Shown: piece after piece, positions 20,022-28,593 of the stretch
How positions within the stretch are numbered: position 1 is the stretch's first letter
How the letters are laid out: each line of letters opens with the position of its first letter
Assembly (NCBI RefSeq): GCF_003048875.2
Contig: NZ_CP049264.1
Span: forward strand, 1,240,001 to 1,304,000
From: Campylobacter concisus
GTDB taxonomy: Bacteria; Campylobacterota; Campylobacteria; Campylobacterales; Campylobacteraceae
Direction: 5' to 3'
DNA: 64,000 bases
Made by a program: the position numbers and the translations under genes
Notes under the pieces: model-generated
Databases searched by the model: none
Seen by the model: only the letters and a program-made list of their open reading frames with translations
Told to the model about the DNA's origin: nothing

Positions 20022-20051
20022 CTAGCCCCATTTTGTCTCACTTGGGGCTAG
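20022..20051 (+). terminator. Hairpin terminator after lon
   Basis: CTAGCCCCA (20022-20030) pairs with TGGGGCTAG (20043-20051). The downstream run is A/T-rich (GAAAATTTATAAATTTT) rather than a pure U-tract. Confidence 0.7.
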
Positions 20052-20147
20052 GAAAATTTATAAATTTTGACGATCCTAAAATCCAAAAAAACGCCATATG
20101 GCACATAGAAGTAATTAATAAATTAAACAATATAACGCGAAAATTTC

Positions 20148-20270
20148 TAACAAATTTTAAAATTTCAGGAACGAGCAATTTCGGCTCTAAAATTTGAGCT
20201 AAGCGGCAAGCGAAGCCAAATTTTAATAGTCAATTCTTGCGAGTGAATGTAATTTTAAAATTTGTAAAAT
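20148..20270. repeat. Nested inverted repeat, copy 1
   Basis: The outer arms CAAATTTTAAAATT (20151-20164) and AATTTTAAAATTTG (20251-20264) are perfectly complementary. The inner arms AAAATTTG and CAAATTTT also pair. Between them lie the conserved blocks GAACGAG (near 20169) and AGTCAATTCTTGCGAG (20228-20243), both shared with copy 2. Confidence 0.65.
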
Positions 20271-20334
20271 AGCAAATTTCTATTTTTGAAATCTCAACTT
20301 TAAATTTATAAACTCTTTTATCCAAAAGGGAGAC

Positions 20335-20393
20335 AAGGGGACTTGAATTACGAAGCCGTCCCCTTATCCCCCTTTAAATCCCCTAAATCCCCC
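20335..20393. repeat. Hairpin plus four-run G/C tract (G-quadruplex potential on the minus strand)
   Basis: AAGGGGAC (20335-20342) pairs with GTCCCCTT (20358-20365). C-runs at 20360-20363, 20368-20372, 20380-20383 and 20389-20393 give four G-runs of 4-5 on the minus strand, with loops of 4 to 7 bases. That meets the usual G-quadruplex pattern. Confidence 0.55.
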
Positions 20394-20447
20394 GCACGTT
20401 CAAAGTGCATGCGATAGCACTATCGTGCCACATGCGGCTAAAAAGTC

Positions 20448-20566
20448 TAGCAAATTTTAAATTTTCATGAACGAGTAATTTTAGCTCTGATTTTAGTGGC
20501 AGGCTATGCGAGACCTAAAATCAGTAGTCAATTCTTGCGAGAGAATGAAAATTTAAAATTTGCAAA
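20448..20566. repeat. Nested inverted repeat, copy 2
   Basis: The outer arms (20450-20468 and 20545-20563) are 19 bases each and perfectly complementary. The inner arms CTGATTTTAG and CTAAAATCAG are also perfectly paired, but differ in sequence from the inner arms of copy 1. The conserved blocks GAACGAG and AGTCAATTCTTGCGAG lie at the same relative places. Confidence 0.7.
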
Positions 20567-20722
20567 CTTTATATTTTTTGTTAAAAAAGGATAAAAAACT
20601 TGAATTACATTCTGCTTGTAGCTTGAAAATCAAAATTTAAAAAAGAATATACTCAAAAACTTCCTCCTATTTACATATAAGCTTCAAAATCCTAGGGCTT
20701 GCCTCTATATACTCAAAAAATT

Positions 20723-22543
20723 CTATTTCTTCTCTTTCTCAGTCTGGACTTTATCAAGTTTTATATATCCCATTTCAACTAGCTTGTTATAAATTTGAGA
20801 GATTTTTGGTCCAGCAGCGCTACCACCGTGGCCGCCGTGTTCGACAACCATCGTGATGACGTACTGTGGATCCTCAAAAGGCGCATAGGTCGTCATCCAC
20901 GCGTGAGATCTTTGCAGATACGCCATATCCTCCTCTTTCATACGCTTCTTTTCGGTTTGTGAGATGCCAACGACCTGAGCTGTTCCAGTCTTTGCAGCAA
21001 CCTTTACAAGACTTCCCACAAAGTGCCTATTTGCCGTGCCTCTTGGGTGATTTGCCACCTCATACATCGCATGTCTAATGGCAGGTAGCTGTGACTTCTC
21101 AAACGGCGTAAAAGCATCATCTGTTGGCGTAAAATCAACATCCTTGCCATCTATGCTCTTTAAAAAATGTGGCGTCACATTTAGCCCAGTTGCAAGGCCT
21201 GCTGTGTATTTAGCCACCTGCATAGGCGTGACTAGAAAATTTCCCTGTCCGATAGAGGTGATGAGCGTCTCGCCTTGAAACCACGCCTTGCCATACTTCC
21301 TCATCTTCCACTCCCTGCTTGGCAGCGTCCCCACAAACTCGTTTGGCAAATCAACCTCTGTTTTTCTACCAAAACCCATACGCTCAAGTATCGGCACAAT
21401 GGCATCTATACCTATCTTTTGACTACCCTTGTAAAAATAGTCATCGCAGCTCTCTCTAATGGCTGTGTTCATATTAACCGTGCCATGACCATGCGAGTTC
21501 CAGCAGCGAAATTTACGCCCTCCAAGCTCATACGAGCCACTACAAAAAAAGCTATCATATTTGCTCATACCATTGTCTAAAAAGGCAAGAGCCATACCCA
21601 TTTTTACGACAGATCCTGGCGGGTAGAGGCCGTTTATTAGCTTATTTGTAAATGGGTGATCGACATTTTTTACAAGCTCTTCCCACTCAGCCTGAGAAAT
21701 TCCAAGCACAAAAGGATTTAGATCATATTCAGGAAAGCTTCCTGCTGCGATTATAGCGCCATCTTTTAGGCTCATAACTATGACGCTTCCTGCATCCTTA
21801 CCAAAGACGTCAGCGACAAACTGCTGAAGCTCAAGATCGACGGCGAGCTTTATGTTTTGACTTTGTGGCGCTTGATAGCTCACCTGCTCGATCTCTTCAT
21901 TTAGCGCATTTACCTTGATCTTTTTAAAGCCTTGAATTCCTTGCAAGATAGGGTTATAAAAGCGCTCTACGCCGCTTCTACCGATATAGTTTGTAAGCTT
22001 TGTCAAAGGGTCGTTTTCCATATCTTTTTGATTTGCCCTACCGACGTAGCCGATGATGTGAGAAGCTAGGTCGTTGTATGGATAGTGGCGCTTTGAAGCG
22101 GGTCTTATCTCTAAATTTTCACGCAGAGAAAGTGGCGCAAAAAATGGCAAAAATTTATCATAATCAACAAATTCGACCACGTTTATGAAGTCTTGGTTGT
22201 AAGCTGAGTCGTTTTTTATGTATTCATTTTTAAGTTTGGTGACGTTTAGATCGCCAAATAGCGAGCCGATATAGGCTAGCTCATCGTCTAAAATTTTCAC
22301 CTTTTTGTTTGCGCTAAGGTGCGGCCTTACATAGATAGAAAATCCTAGGCGATTGACCGCCATAGGCTTGTCGTGCGCATCAAAGATGATACCTCTAACT
22401 GGTGGGATGTAGATAGTTTTTATCGCATTTTGCTCAGCGATCTCGTTGTAGTAGGTGTTTGAATTGACACTTAGGTGGTAAATCCGCCCCAAAAGCATGA
22501 TCCAAAAAAGAGCAATCACGCCAAAAACGATACGCATCCTCAT
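20723..22543 (-). CDS. mrdA: Penicillin-binding protein 2 (elongation transpeptidase)
   Basis: PBP2 cross-links peptidoglycan in the elongation complex with RodA and MreBCD. The 606-residue protein has one N-terminal membrane helix (VFGVIALFWIMLLGRIYHL) and a dimerisation domain with HIIGYVGRA. The transpeptidase motifs are YPPGSVVKMGMA (active Ser and SxxK Lys), RESCDDYFYKG (SxN-equivalent) and AAKTGTAQV (KTG). Length is typical. It starts with an ATG overlapping the MreD-like gene by 4 bases and ends the leftward operon. C. jejuni PBP2 (Cj0652) has the same neighbours, from memory. Confidence 0.95.
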   Translation of the reverse strand: MRMRIVFGVIALFWIMLLGRIYHLSVNSNTYYNEIAEQNAIKTIYIPPVRGIIFDAHDKPMAVNRLGFSIYVRPHLSANKKVKILDDELAYIGSLFGDLNVTKLKNEYIKNDSAYNQDFINVVEFVDYDKFLPFFAPLSLRENLEIRPASKRHYPYNDLASHIIGYVGRANQKDMENDPLTKLTNYIGRSGVERFYNPILQGIQGFKKIKVNALNEEIEQVSYQAPQSQNIKLAVDLELQQFVADVFGKDAGSVIVMSLKDGAIIAAGSFPEYDLNPFVLGISQAEWEELVKNVDHPFTNKLINGLYPPGSVVKMGMALAFLDNGMSKYDSFFCSGSYELGGRKFRCWNSHGHGTVNMNTAIRESCDDYFYKGSQKIGIDAIVPILERMGFGRKTEVDLPNEFVGTLPSREWKMRKYGKAWFQGETLITSIGQGNFLVTPMQVAKYTAGLATGLNVTPHFLKSIDGKDVDFTPTDDAFTPFEKSQLPAIRHAMYEVANHPRGTANRHFVGSLVKVAAKTGTAQVVGISQTEKKRMKEEDMAYLQRSHAWMTTYAPFEDPQYVITMVVEHGGHGGSAAGPKISQIYNKLVEMGYIKLDKVQTEKEKK

Positions 22544-23031
22544 AGCACTTTGTCCCTAAAAAGCACGATAGCAAGCACACTTTCAAGCGCTATGAAAAAT
22601 AGATACTCTGCGCTAAAAGTCAAATTTGGTTCGTTTAAGACGTAGGCAAAAAGGTTATTTACAAGAAAGGTTAGCACATAGCCAGAGGCGACAAAGATTA
22701 CAAGCAGGCAGTTTCGCCACTTCATCGTCGTATATAGCCAGTCTAGCACGAAGTTGTAAAATAGCAAAAATGCAATGATAGTTGAAAAGAGATAAAAGCC
22801 ATGAATTTGCTCAGCAAAGACCAAGAAAACGAGTGAAAAATACCACGAAGGCTTAAACTCATCATACTGCTTTTGCTTTCTTGAATACTCTAAAATCATA
22901 TATGTAAAAAAAATGCCAATAAGTGGCGGCAAGAAGCCAAACTGCGTAGTTGCGATCTCGTAAGAGAGCAAAAAAATAGCCCACCAAAAGCCTTTGAAAA
23001 TTTTAATGTCTAAGCTGCTTATGGTTTGCAT
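22540..23031 (-). CDS. Small integral membrane protein upstream of PBP2 (MreD-like by position)
   Basis: The protein has about 163 residues and five or so hydrophobic segments: FWWAIFLLSYEIATT, PPLIGIFFTYMILEY, SWYFSLVFLVFAEQI, FYLFSTIIAFLLFY and LLVIFVASGYVLTF. It sits directly upstream of mrdA with a 4-base overlap, the position usual for rod-shape proteins such as MreD. Sequence alone does not prove that identity. The ATG at 23031 has an AGG ribosome site; an ATG at 23043, inside engB, is also possible. Its C. jejuni counterpart (Cj0651) is annotated only as a membrane protein, from memory. Confidence 0.6.
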   Translation of the reverse strand: MQTISSLDIKIFKGFWWAIFLLSYEIATTQFGFLPPLIGIFFTYMILEYSRKQKQYDEFKPSWYFSLVFLVFAEQIHGFYLFSTIIAFLLFYNFVLDWLYTTMKWRNCLLVIFVASGYVLTFLVNNLFAYVLNEPNLTFSAEYLFFIALESVLAIVLFRDKVL

Positions 23032-23032
23032 T

Positions 23033-23644
23033 TTACCTACCAAGAGCGTGGTTTATGATAGCTTCCCGTGCCTTGTCGATGCCGCTTTTGCTGAGTGTCG
23101 AGACCAAAATACCACTTGGGTCAAATTTCATTATCGCACTCTTTTGGCTTTGATTTAGCTTGTCGCTTTTTGTGTATAAATTTAAGATTTTCTGATCAGC
23201 TCTTAAAAAGCTTTTTAGGTAAGAATCCACGTTTACGTCGATGTCTAAGTCAAAATGTCTAGCGTCGATTAGATGTATAAAAAGTCTGATGTCGCTTCTA
23301 AATTTCAAAAACTCATCTAAATTTTTACGCCACTCGTCGTGTTTTGACTTTGCAACTTTTGCGTAGCCAAAACCTGGTAGATCAACCAAGATGAGTTTAA
23401 ATTTCTCTTTTTCACTCTCTTCTTTTTCCTCACAAAACTCAGCCTCAAAGAAATTTATAAGCTGCGTTTTGCCAGGAGTTGATGAGCTTTTGGCTAAATT
23501 TTTTTGATTTACAAGTGCGTTTATGAGGCTGCTTTTACCAACATTTGACCTACCCAAAAAGACCACCTCGCTTGTCACAAAGCTTGGAGCCTCCTTTATG
23601 CTTGGGCTTGAAGTGATAAATTTAGCGCTCAAGGCTCTTATCAC
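23033..23644 (-). CDS. engB: Ribosome biogenesis GTPase EngB (YsxC/YihA)
   Basis: The 203-residue GTPase carries GRSNVGKSSLINAL (P-loop), SSTPGKTQLINFF (switch region), LVDLPGFGYAK (G3) and LYTKSDKL (G4). That is the TrmE-Era-EngA-like EngB layout. EngB is needed for late 50S subunit assembly in several bacteria. The start codon is GTG and overlaps the TGA of lptA by 4 bases. It is preceded in the operon by the LPS export genes. Confidence 0.95.
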   Translation of the reverse strand: MIRALSAKFITSSPSIKEAPSFVTSEVVFLGRSNVGKSSLINALVNQKNLAKSSSTPGKTQLINFFEAEFCEEKEESEKEKFKLILVDLPGFGYAKVAKSKHDEWRKNLDEFLKFRSDIRLFIHLIDARHFDLDIDVNVDSYLKSFLRADQKILNLYTKSDKLNQSQKSAIMKFDPSGILVSTLSKSGIDKAREAIINHALGR

Positions 23645-24117
23645 TTGGTTTTATCCTCGATCTGAAAGATAAATTTAACCGGCTTTTTCTCGTCGCTATT
23701 TACGCTATATGTGCCATCTTTTTGATTGACAACGATCTTTTCACCATAGACATTTTTATCAGTCTCTACCTCGTGCAAGTAGCCGTTGCCAGTTACTGTG
23801 TATGTCTGCTTTGCTGGCTCGTATGTGAGCGTGTCGCCCTTACCCTCATAGTGCTTATCTTTCATGAAAATTTTAGCTCTAGCGTTGCCTGTGGCTACAT
23901 ATTTTACTGGCTGGCGCTTTTTATCAAAATGCACAACGACTTTGTTTGCCTTTAGCTCATCGTATGAGCCTTTTTTGATATTTACATTGCCTACAAACTC
24001 GCTGATCTGCTTATTTTCATCTGCGAAAAAATCATTTGATGTGATCTCAACCTGCTCTGCATTTAAAAATGTAAAGCCCAAAATCATCGCTAAAATCGCT
24101 GCTTTTCTTCTACCCAT
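23641..24117 (-). CDS. lptA: Lipopolysaccharide transport periplasmic protein LptA
   Basis: The 158-residue protein starts with a signal peptide (AAILAMILGFTFLNA) and continues with VEITSNDFFADENKQISEF, GNVNIKKGSYDELKANKVVV and YEGKGDTLTYEPAKQTYTV. These repeats form the OstA/LptA beta-jellyroll. LptA bridges LptC in the inner membrane to LptD in the outer membrane. The gene overlaps lptC by 28 bases, indicating coupled expression. Length is slightly short but usual for Campylobacterota. Confidence 0.88.
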   Translation of the reverse strand: MGRRKAAILAMILGFTFLNAEQVEITSNDFFADENKQISEFVGNVNIKKGSYDELKANKVVVHFDKKRQPVKYVATGNARAKIFMKDKHYEGKGDTLTYEPAKQTYTVTGNGYLHEVETDKNVYGEKIVVNQKDGTYSVNSDEKKPVKFIFQIEDKTK

Positions 24118-24617
24118 GCCCTTAACCCTTTTATCTGCGTTTGTTTTTTACCAAGATCGTAGCTACCACTATCACCTAATGCTTTGTCGCCATTTCTAGT
24201 GATGGTGAAATTTGCTTCTGATCTTACTATTTTTGTCTTTGTGTTGTATATAACTTCATCGCTTTTAAATTTCAAACTATCATTATTTTCATAGTTTGCA
24301 TTTTTTTGAAAGATTATCTCATCATTTTGCGAGATAGCCTTGTCTGAGCTTAGAAAATGTCTTAAATTTCCCCTTAAAATTCTCGCTTTAAAGTCTAAAA
24401 ATTCATCCCTGTCGCTATATCTGTTTAGCTCATCACTCTCATAAACTCCGCTTATCTTAGTTGAGTTTATCTCATAATCAACCACGTCATTTACCTGCAT
24501 ATTTGATATCTTTGTATCAACCTTTAGCACGTTTGCTAGGTACGGGTCTTGAGCCGCTAAAAATATCATCACAGCACTAAAAATGGCCACGACGAAGTAG
24601 AAAATTTTTACAACCAA
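24090..24617 (-). CDS. lptC: LPS export protein LptC
   Basis: The 175-residue protein has an N-terminal membrane anchor (VVKIFYFVVAIFSAVMIFL) and a periplasmic part with MQVNDVVDYEINSTKISGVY, ADEVIY-type strands (FKSDEVIYNTKTKIVRSEA) and GDSGSYDLGKKQTQIKGL. This is the LptC pattern. The start is a TTG overlapping the kdsC stop codon; no ATG with a ribosome site lies nearby. LptC receives LPS from LptBFG and hands it to LptA, encoded immediately downstream. Confidence 0.85.
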   Translation of the reverse strand: MVVKIFYFVVAIFSAVMIFLAAQDPYLANVLKVDTKISNMQVNDVVDYEINSTKISGVYESDELNRYSDRDEFLDFKARILRGNLRHFLSSDKAISQNDEIIFQKNANYENNDSLKFKSDEVIYNTKTKIVRSEANFTITRNGDKALGDSGSYDLGKKQTQIKGLRAWVEEKQRF

Positions 24618-25096
24618 CGCTTAGACCACTCGTCATATAAATTTTCTGATCTTATGATCATCTCGATCATCTCTCTAACAGCGCCATTGCCGCCTTTGTG
24701 CTTTAGCTTTGTCTTTACATCAAGCTCTTTAATGGCATCTTTTGGCTTAAAGCTCCATGCAACTGCGTCTAAAATTTTATAGTCATTATAGTCATCACCG
24801 ATAGCTGCTGCGTTTTTAAAGCTAAGCCCTTCAAATTTTAATATCTCGCTTGCTACTTCAAATTTATCGCCAACGCCTTGATAGACGTGATTTATCTTTA
24901 GATCCTCAGCCCTTCGTTCAACGATAGCCGACTTTCTGCCAGTGATGATAGCCACTTTCTTGCCAAGCTTTAGCCAGCTCTCTATCGCGTAGCCATCTTT
25001 TACATCAAAAAATTTAAGCTCTTCGCCATTTGCATTGTAGATGATCTTGCCATCAGTGAGGCACCCATCAACGTCTAAAAATATAATTTCTATCAT
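24608..25096 (-). CDS. kdsC: 3-deoxy-D-manno-octulosonate 8-phosphate phosphatase (HAD family)
   Basis: KdsC releases phosphate from KDO-8-phosphate to give KDO for LPS core synthesis. The 162-residue HAD enzyme shows motif I FLDVDGCLTDGKI, motif II IITGRKSAIVERRAEDL, and motif IV GDDYNDYKILDAV. The sequence has little cap domain, as in tetrameric KdsC. It sits next to lptC and lptA, which fits LPS synthesis and export. It overlaps hisB upstream by 4 bases. Confidence 0.92.
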   Translation of the reverse strand: MIEIIFLDVDGCLTDGKIIYNANGEELKFFDVKDGYAIESWLKLGKKVAIITGRKSAIVERRAEDLKINHVYQGVGDKFEVASEILKFEGLSFKNAAAIGDDYNDYKILDAVAWSFKPKDAIKELDVKTKLKHKGGNGAVREMIEMIIRSENLYDEWSKRWL

Positions 25097-25680
25097 AAAA
25101 CGCCCTTAGTGCTTGGAGTGCCGATCCTTGCGTTTTTAGCAAGCGCTCTACGGAGTGCTACAGCAAATGATTTAAATGTTGCTTCGATGATGTGATGAGT
25201 GTTTTTGCCACGAATTTGATTTAGATGAAGAGTGATGGCTGAATTTATAGCAACTGCTCTAAAAAACTCCTCCACAAGCTCAGTGTCAAACTCACCAACT
25301 TTGGCATTTTCATTAAAATTTTCATATACGAGGTAAGCTCTGTTGCTAAGATCTAGTGCGCAAAAAACAGCCGCCTCATCCATAACAACGCTAGCCTCGC
25401 CAAACCTCTCAACACCGCTTAATGGATACAAAGCCTCTTTTAAAAGCTGTCCCAAAACTATGCCAACATCCTCGACGCTGTGGTGAAAATCCACATGCGT
25501 GTCGCCCTTACATGAAATTTCAAGATCGAGCAAAGAGTGCTTGGTAAAAGCTTCAAGCATATGGTCAAAAAAGCCAATGCCTGTGCTTATCTTTGCAACC
25601 CCAGAGCCGTAAATTTTGAGTTTCATTGAGATTTGCGTCTCTTTTGTGTTTCTAGTTAGTTCTAAAATTTCCTCTCTCAC
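25093..25680 (-). CDS. hisB: Imidazoleglycerol-phosphate dehydratase
   Basis: HisB removes water from imidazole glycerol phosphate in histidine synthesis. The 195-residue product has STGIGFFDHMLEAFTKHS, DTHVDFHHSVEDVGIVLG and NTHHIIEATFKSFAVALR. Their His and Glu residues form the two manganese sites. It is the monofunctional enzyme without a phosphatase domain. The start codon is GTG. Its position in a cell-wall operon, without other his genes, is odd but matches a dispersed histidine pathway. Confidence 0.96.
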   Translation of the reverse strand: MREEILELTRNTKETQISMKLKIYGSGVAKISTGIGFFDHMLEAFTKHSLLDLEISCKGDTHVDFHHSVEDVGIVLGQLLKEALYPLSGVERFGEASVVMDEAAVFCALDLSNRAYLVYENFNENAKVGEFDTELVEEFFRAVAINSAITLHLNQIRGKNTHHIIEATFKSFAVALRRALAKNARIGTPSTKGVL

Positions 25681-25683
25681 GCC

Positions 25684-26559
25684 CTAGCCTCTTACTATAA
25701 ATGCGCCTTGGAATTTACCGCTTCTTGCGTAATCCCTAGCCTCGTCCTCGCTTCTAAAGCCATTTAAAAATACCCTATAAATGGTTGAGCCATCTATCGT
25801 AAATGTCTTAACGACTGATCTATAGCCATCTATACTTTTATGCTCTCTTTGGTATCTGTTTGCACCTTCAAGGTTTTTAAACGAGCCAATTTGTACCATA
25901 AAATCTCCACCCACAACGCGTTGCTCTGATGAGATCACGATGCCACCAACTGGGGCCGTTGGAGAGACTGGATTTGGCACTTTTATGCCAGTGCTTGTTG
26001 GTTTTGTTGGTTGCGCGCTAGCGGTTGTAACAGCGTTAATGTCTTCATTAAAGCCGATAACCTCCATACTAACTGGGGCTGTACCAGTGCCGATGACATC
26101 GAGCTTCATCGCAGCTGCTTTTGAAAGGTCAAGCACCCTGTCAGCCACAAAAGGTCCTCTGTCATTTACACGCACGATAACACTTTTTTGATTTCTTAAA
26201 TTTGTTACTTTAAGTATTGTATTCATCGGCAAAGTCTTATGCGCCGCAGTCATATTGTACATATTATAAACTTCGCCATTTGAGGTCGTTTTGCCGTGAA
26301 AATTTGGACCATACCAGCTTGCCGTTCCGCTGGCTTTATCGCCGACACTTACGACGGTCGGATAGTATGTTTTGCCATTTATCGTGTATGGTCTCATTGT
26401 TGCTTTTTGAACTGAGGCGGAGTTGTTGCCTCTTACATTAGTTGGGCCACTTGGAGTAAATGGAGCCCCGCTCCAAGAACAACCAGTGATTAGAAGTGTA
26501 AAACTTAGTCCTAAGTAGAAATTTAGGCTCTTACGGTATGACAATATTTGCTCCGACAT
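25684..26559 (-). CDS. rlpA: RlpA-type septal ring lipoprotein (DPBB and SPOR domains)
   Basis: The 291-residue protein has a lipobox (LLITGC, Cys27). A double-psi beta-barrel follows, with GTASWYGPNFHGKTTSNGE, AHKTLPMNTILKVTNLRN and VRVNDRGPFVADRVLDLS. A Pro/Thr-rich linker leads to a C-terminal SPOR domain (DFMVQIGSFKNLEGANRY to the end). In some species RlpA cleaves denuded glycan strands at the septum, and SPOR binds such glycans. The gene overlaps the mltD-like gene by 29 bases, suggesting joint production of two peptidoglycan hydrolases. Confidence 0.9.
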   Translation of the reverse strand: MSEQILSYRKSLNFYLGLSFTLLITGCSWSGAPFTPSGPTNVRGNNSASVQKATMRPYTINGKTYYPTVVSVGDKASGTASWYGPNFHGKTTSNGEVYNMYNMTAAHKTLPMNTILKVTNLRNQKSVIVRVNDRGPFVADRVLDLSKAAAMKLDVIGTGTAPVSMEVIGFNEDINAVTTASAQPTKPTSTGIKVPNPVSPTAPVGGIVISSEQRVVGGDFMVQIGSFKNLEGANRYQREHKSIDGYRSVVKTFTIDGSTIYRVFLNGFRSEDEARDYARSGKFQGAFIVRG

Positions 26560-27742
26560 TTAAATTTGAACTAGCCAAAGAATTTGCATCTTTTATATCT
26601 TTTTCACTTACATTAAATTTCTTTGATAAAGATGCGATCGTATCGCCTGTTTGAACTACGTAGTTGTGAGATTTGTTTTGAGTAGAAAAAGGGATTATTA
26701 GTTTTTGATTATAGCTTACTGCGTTTGTGCTAAGCTCGTTGTAGTCCTTGATCGCTCTGTGGCTAACACCTGTCTTTTTAGAGATAGAAAGCAAGGTCTC
26801 GCCTTTTTTTACAGTGTATGCGTAGAAGTTATTTTTGCCATTAAATGGTTTGAAATTATCTGAGAAAAGTTGCTTTTTATTTTCAGGGATATAAACGTAA
26901 TAATCTTTTAAAGTTGGAGGAGTAAATACAAATTTTAAATGCGGGTTATTACTTTTCATTTTTTTTGTGCTAAGACCGATGCTGTCGCCTATCTGAGCTA
27001 AATTTGTACCGCCTGGCACTTTTACTTTCGTAAGTCTTAATCCGCCATTTATGTTTAGCAAAGATGACTCTTTAGATATCAAAAAGTCCGCATCTTTTGC
27101 TATATATGCCGCTCTTAAAATTTTAATGATGAAATTTCTAGTCTCAGCTGGAAGGTATTTTTTCTCAGCATCAAGAAGTGTTACAAGATCGTCCGTACCA
27201 GCTTTTTGTATAGCTTTTTTTAATGCACCATCGCCGCAGTTATATGCCATTGCTGCCAAGTACCATTTGCCAAATTGATTTTTAAGTGATCTTAGATAGT
27301 TTGTAGCTGCGACAGTTGATTCGACCGGATCTTTTCTCTCGTCGGTGTATTGTCCTACTTTTAGACCATGAATTTTTGCTGTTTGCTCCATAAACTGCCA
27401 CATACCAGTAGCTTTAGCATTTGAGACAGTATGATTAGAAAAGCCTGACTCTATCATCGCTAGATAGAAAAACGACTCAGGTACGCCTGATTTTTTGATC
27501 TGTTCTTTTATCATTGGTATATACATATAGCCATTTTTCAAGGCATCTGTAAATGTTCTTACCTGTGAGTTTTGTATGCCTTGTCTCATCTTTGCATAGT
27601 GAGAAGTTTTCATAAAGCTAGCATCGATGTCTAGCTCCTTTAAAATTTTAACCTGAGTGTCATAAGAGCTCTTCTCAGGGGCGTTTGCTAGTAGCAAGGT
27701 GCTACATGCAAATAATAAAAATATCTTAAGCATTGCTTTCAT
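26531..27742 (-). CDS. Membrane-bound lytic transglycosylase D-like protein with LysM domains
   Basis: The mature protein has an N-terminal SLT domain with FFYLAMIESGFSNHTVSNA (catalytic Glu), ATGMWQFM and MAYNCGDGALKKAIQKAG. Two clear C-terminal LysM motifs follow (YTVKKGETLLSISKKTG and YVVQTGDTIASLSKKFN). This is the MltD architecture, cutting the glycan backbone of peptidoglycan. The chosen ATG at 27742 has AAGGAT upstream and starts a signal peptide (MLKIFLLFACSTLLLANA shortly after); a start at 27763 would add seven residues without a better ribosome site. Confidence 0.88.
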   Translation of the reverse strand: MKAMLKIFLLFACSTLLLANAPEKSSYDTQVKILKELDIDASFMKTSHYAKMRQGIQNSQVRTFTDALKNGYMYIPMIKEQIKKSGVPESFFYLAMIESGFSNHTVSNAKATGMWQFMEQTAKIHGLKVGQYTDERKDPVESTVAATNYLRSLKNQFGKWYLAAMAYNCGDGALKKAIQKAGTDDLVTLLDAEKKYLPAETRNFIIKILRAAYIAKDADFLISKESSLLNINGGLRLTKVKVPGGTNLAQIGDSIGLSTKKMKSNNPHLKFVFTPPTLKDYYVYIPENKKQLFSDNFKPFNGKNNFYAYTVKKGETLLSISKKTGVSHRAIKDYNELSTNAVSYNQKLIIPFSTQNKSHNYVVQTGDTIASLSKKFNVSEKDIKDANSLASSNLNVGANIVIP

Positions 27743-27807
27743 TTCTATCCTTTTTCGTGTCAAAGCTTAATGATGCTAGCATCTTAAGCAAGCACAATGC
27801 CCAAAAT

Positions 27808-28593
27808 TTAGGCAAAGCACTTAAATAACCTTTTGGCATTATCTGAAGTCGTTTTACAAACTACTTCAATTTCAAGGTTTAAAATTTCAGCTATCTTTTT
27901 AGCAACAAATGTCGTAAACGCCGGCTCATTTCTCTTGCCACGATTTGGTTCTGGCGTGAGATAAGGGGCGTCAGTCTCTATCAATACCCTATCAAAAGGA
28001 ATTTTTGGCAGAATTTCAACTAAATTCTTAGCGTTTTTAAATGTCAAAACGCCACCTATGCCAAAGTAAAAATTCCCAAATTTGCAAAGCTCCAAAAGAA
28101 GCGGCGAAGCATTATAACAATGCAAAACCGCTCCAGCTTCAAGCTTTGGCGCATACTCTTTTAAGATGTTAAAAGAGTCCTCATTAGCCTCTCTGATGTG
28201 GAGGATAACGGGTTTTTTTAACTCAACTGCCAAATCTAGTTGAGCTAGAAAAACACGTTTTTGATCTTCTTTTTCTCTTAGCTTTTCTTCTTCATCTTTT
28301 GGCAAGCGGTAGTAGTCAAGCCCACATTCGCCGATAGCCACGCACTTTTTGTCTTTGGCAAATTCTCTTAAAGTTTCAACATTAAAATTCTCTTTATCAT
28401 ATGGATGAACCCCAACGGCAAAGAAAATATCATTTTTTTCGTGCGCTATTTTAGCCGCTTTTGGTAAATCATTAATATCAGCTCCAGGGATAACAAAGCC
28501 TTTTAGCCCCAAATTTCTGGCTTCAGATAAAATTTGCTCTAGGTCAAAATCATAAACTTTGCTATCCAAATGACAATGCGTATCTATAATCAT
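27808..28593 (-). CDS. tatD: TatD family metal-dependent hydrolase (DNase)
   Basis: The 261-residue TIM-barrel enzyme shows MIIDTHCHLDSKVYD (metal-binding His-x-His), FAVGVHPYD, AIGECGLDYYR, PVILHIREANED, VLHCYNAS and VLIETDAPYLTP. These are all metal or active-site motifs of TatD. It has 3'-5' DNase activity in characterised members and is unrelated to Tat export. The ATG overlaps the diguanylate cyclase gene by 4 bases. Confidence 0.93.
   Translation of the reverse strand: MIIDTHCHLDSKVYDFDLEQILSEARNLGLKGFVIPGADINDLPKAAKIAHEKNDIFFAVGVHPYDKENFNVETLREFAKDKKCVAIGECGLDYYRLPKDEEEKLREKEDQKRVFLAQLDLAVELKKPVILHIREANEDSFNILKEYAPKLEAGAVLHCYNASPLLLELCKFGNFYFGIGGVLTFKNAKNLVEILPKIPFDRVLIETDAPYLTPEPNRGKRNEPAFTTFVAKKIAEILNLEIEVVCKTTSDNAKRLFKCFA

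Larger units (their letters stand above)
20052..20722. other. Structured non-coding region between lon and mrdA
   Basis: This stretch of 671 bases has no convincing ORF. It contains two related inverted-repeat elements exactly 300 bases apart in their left arms, a C-rich tract with G-quadruplex potential on the minus strand, and several short hairpins. ACTTGAATTAC occurs at 20341 and again at 20598, after each element. The convergent genes lon and mrdA flank it, so it lies in a transcription-terminal zone. Confidence 0.6.
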
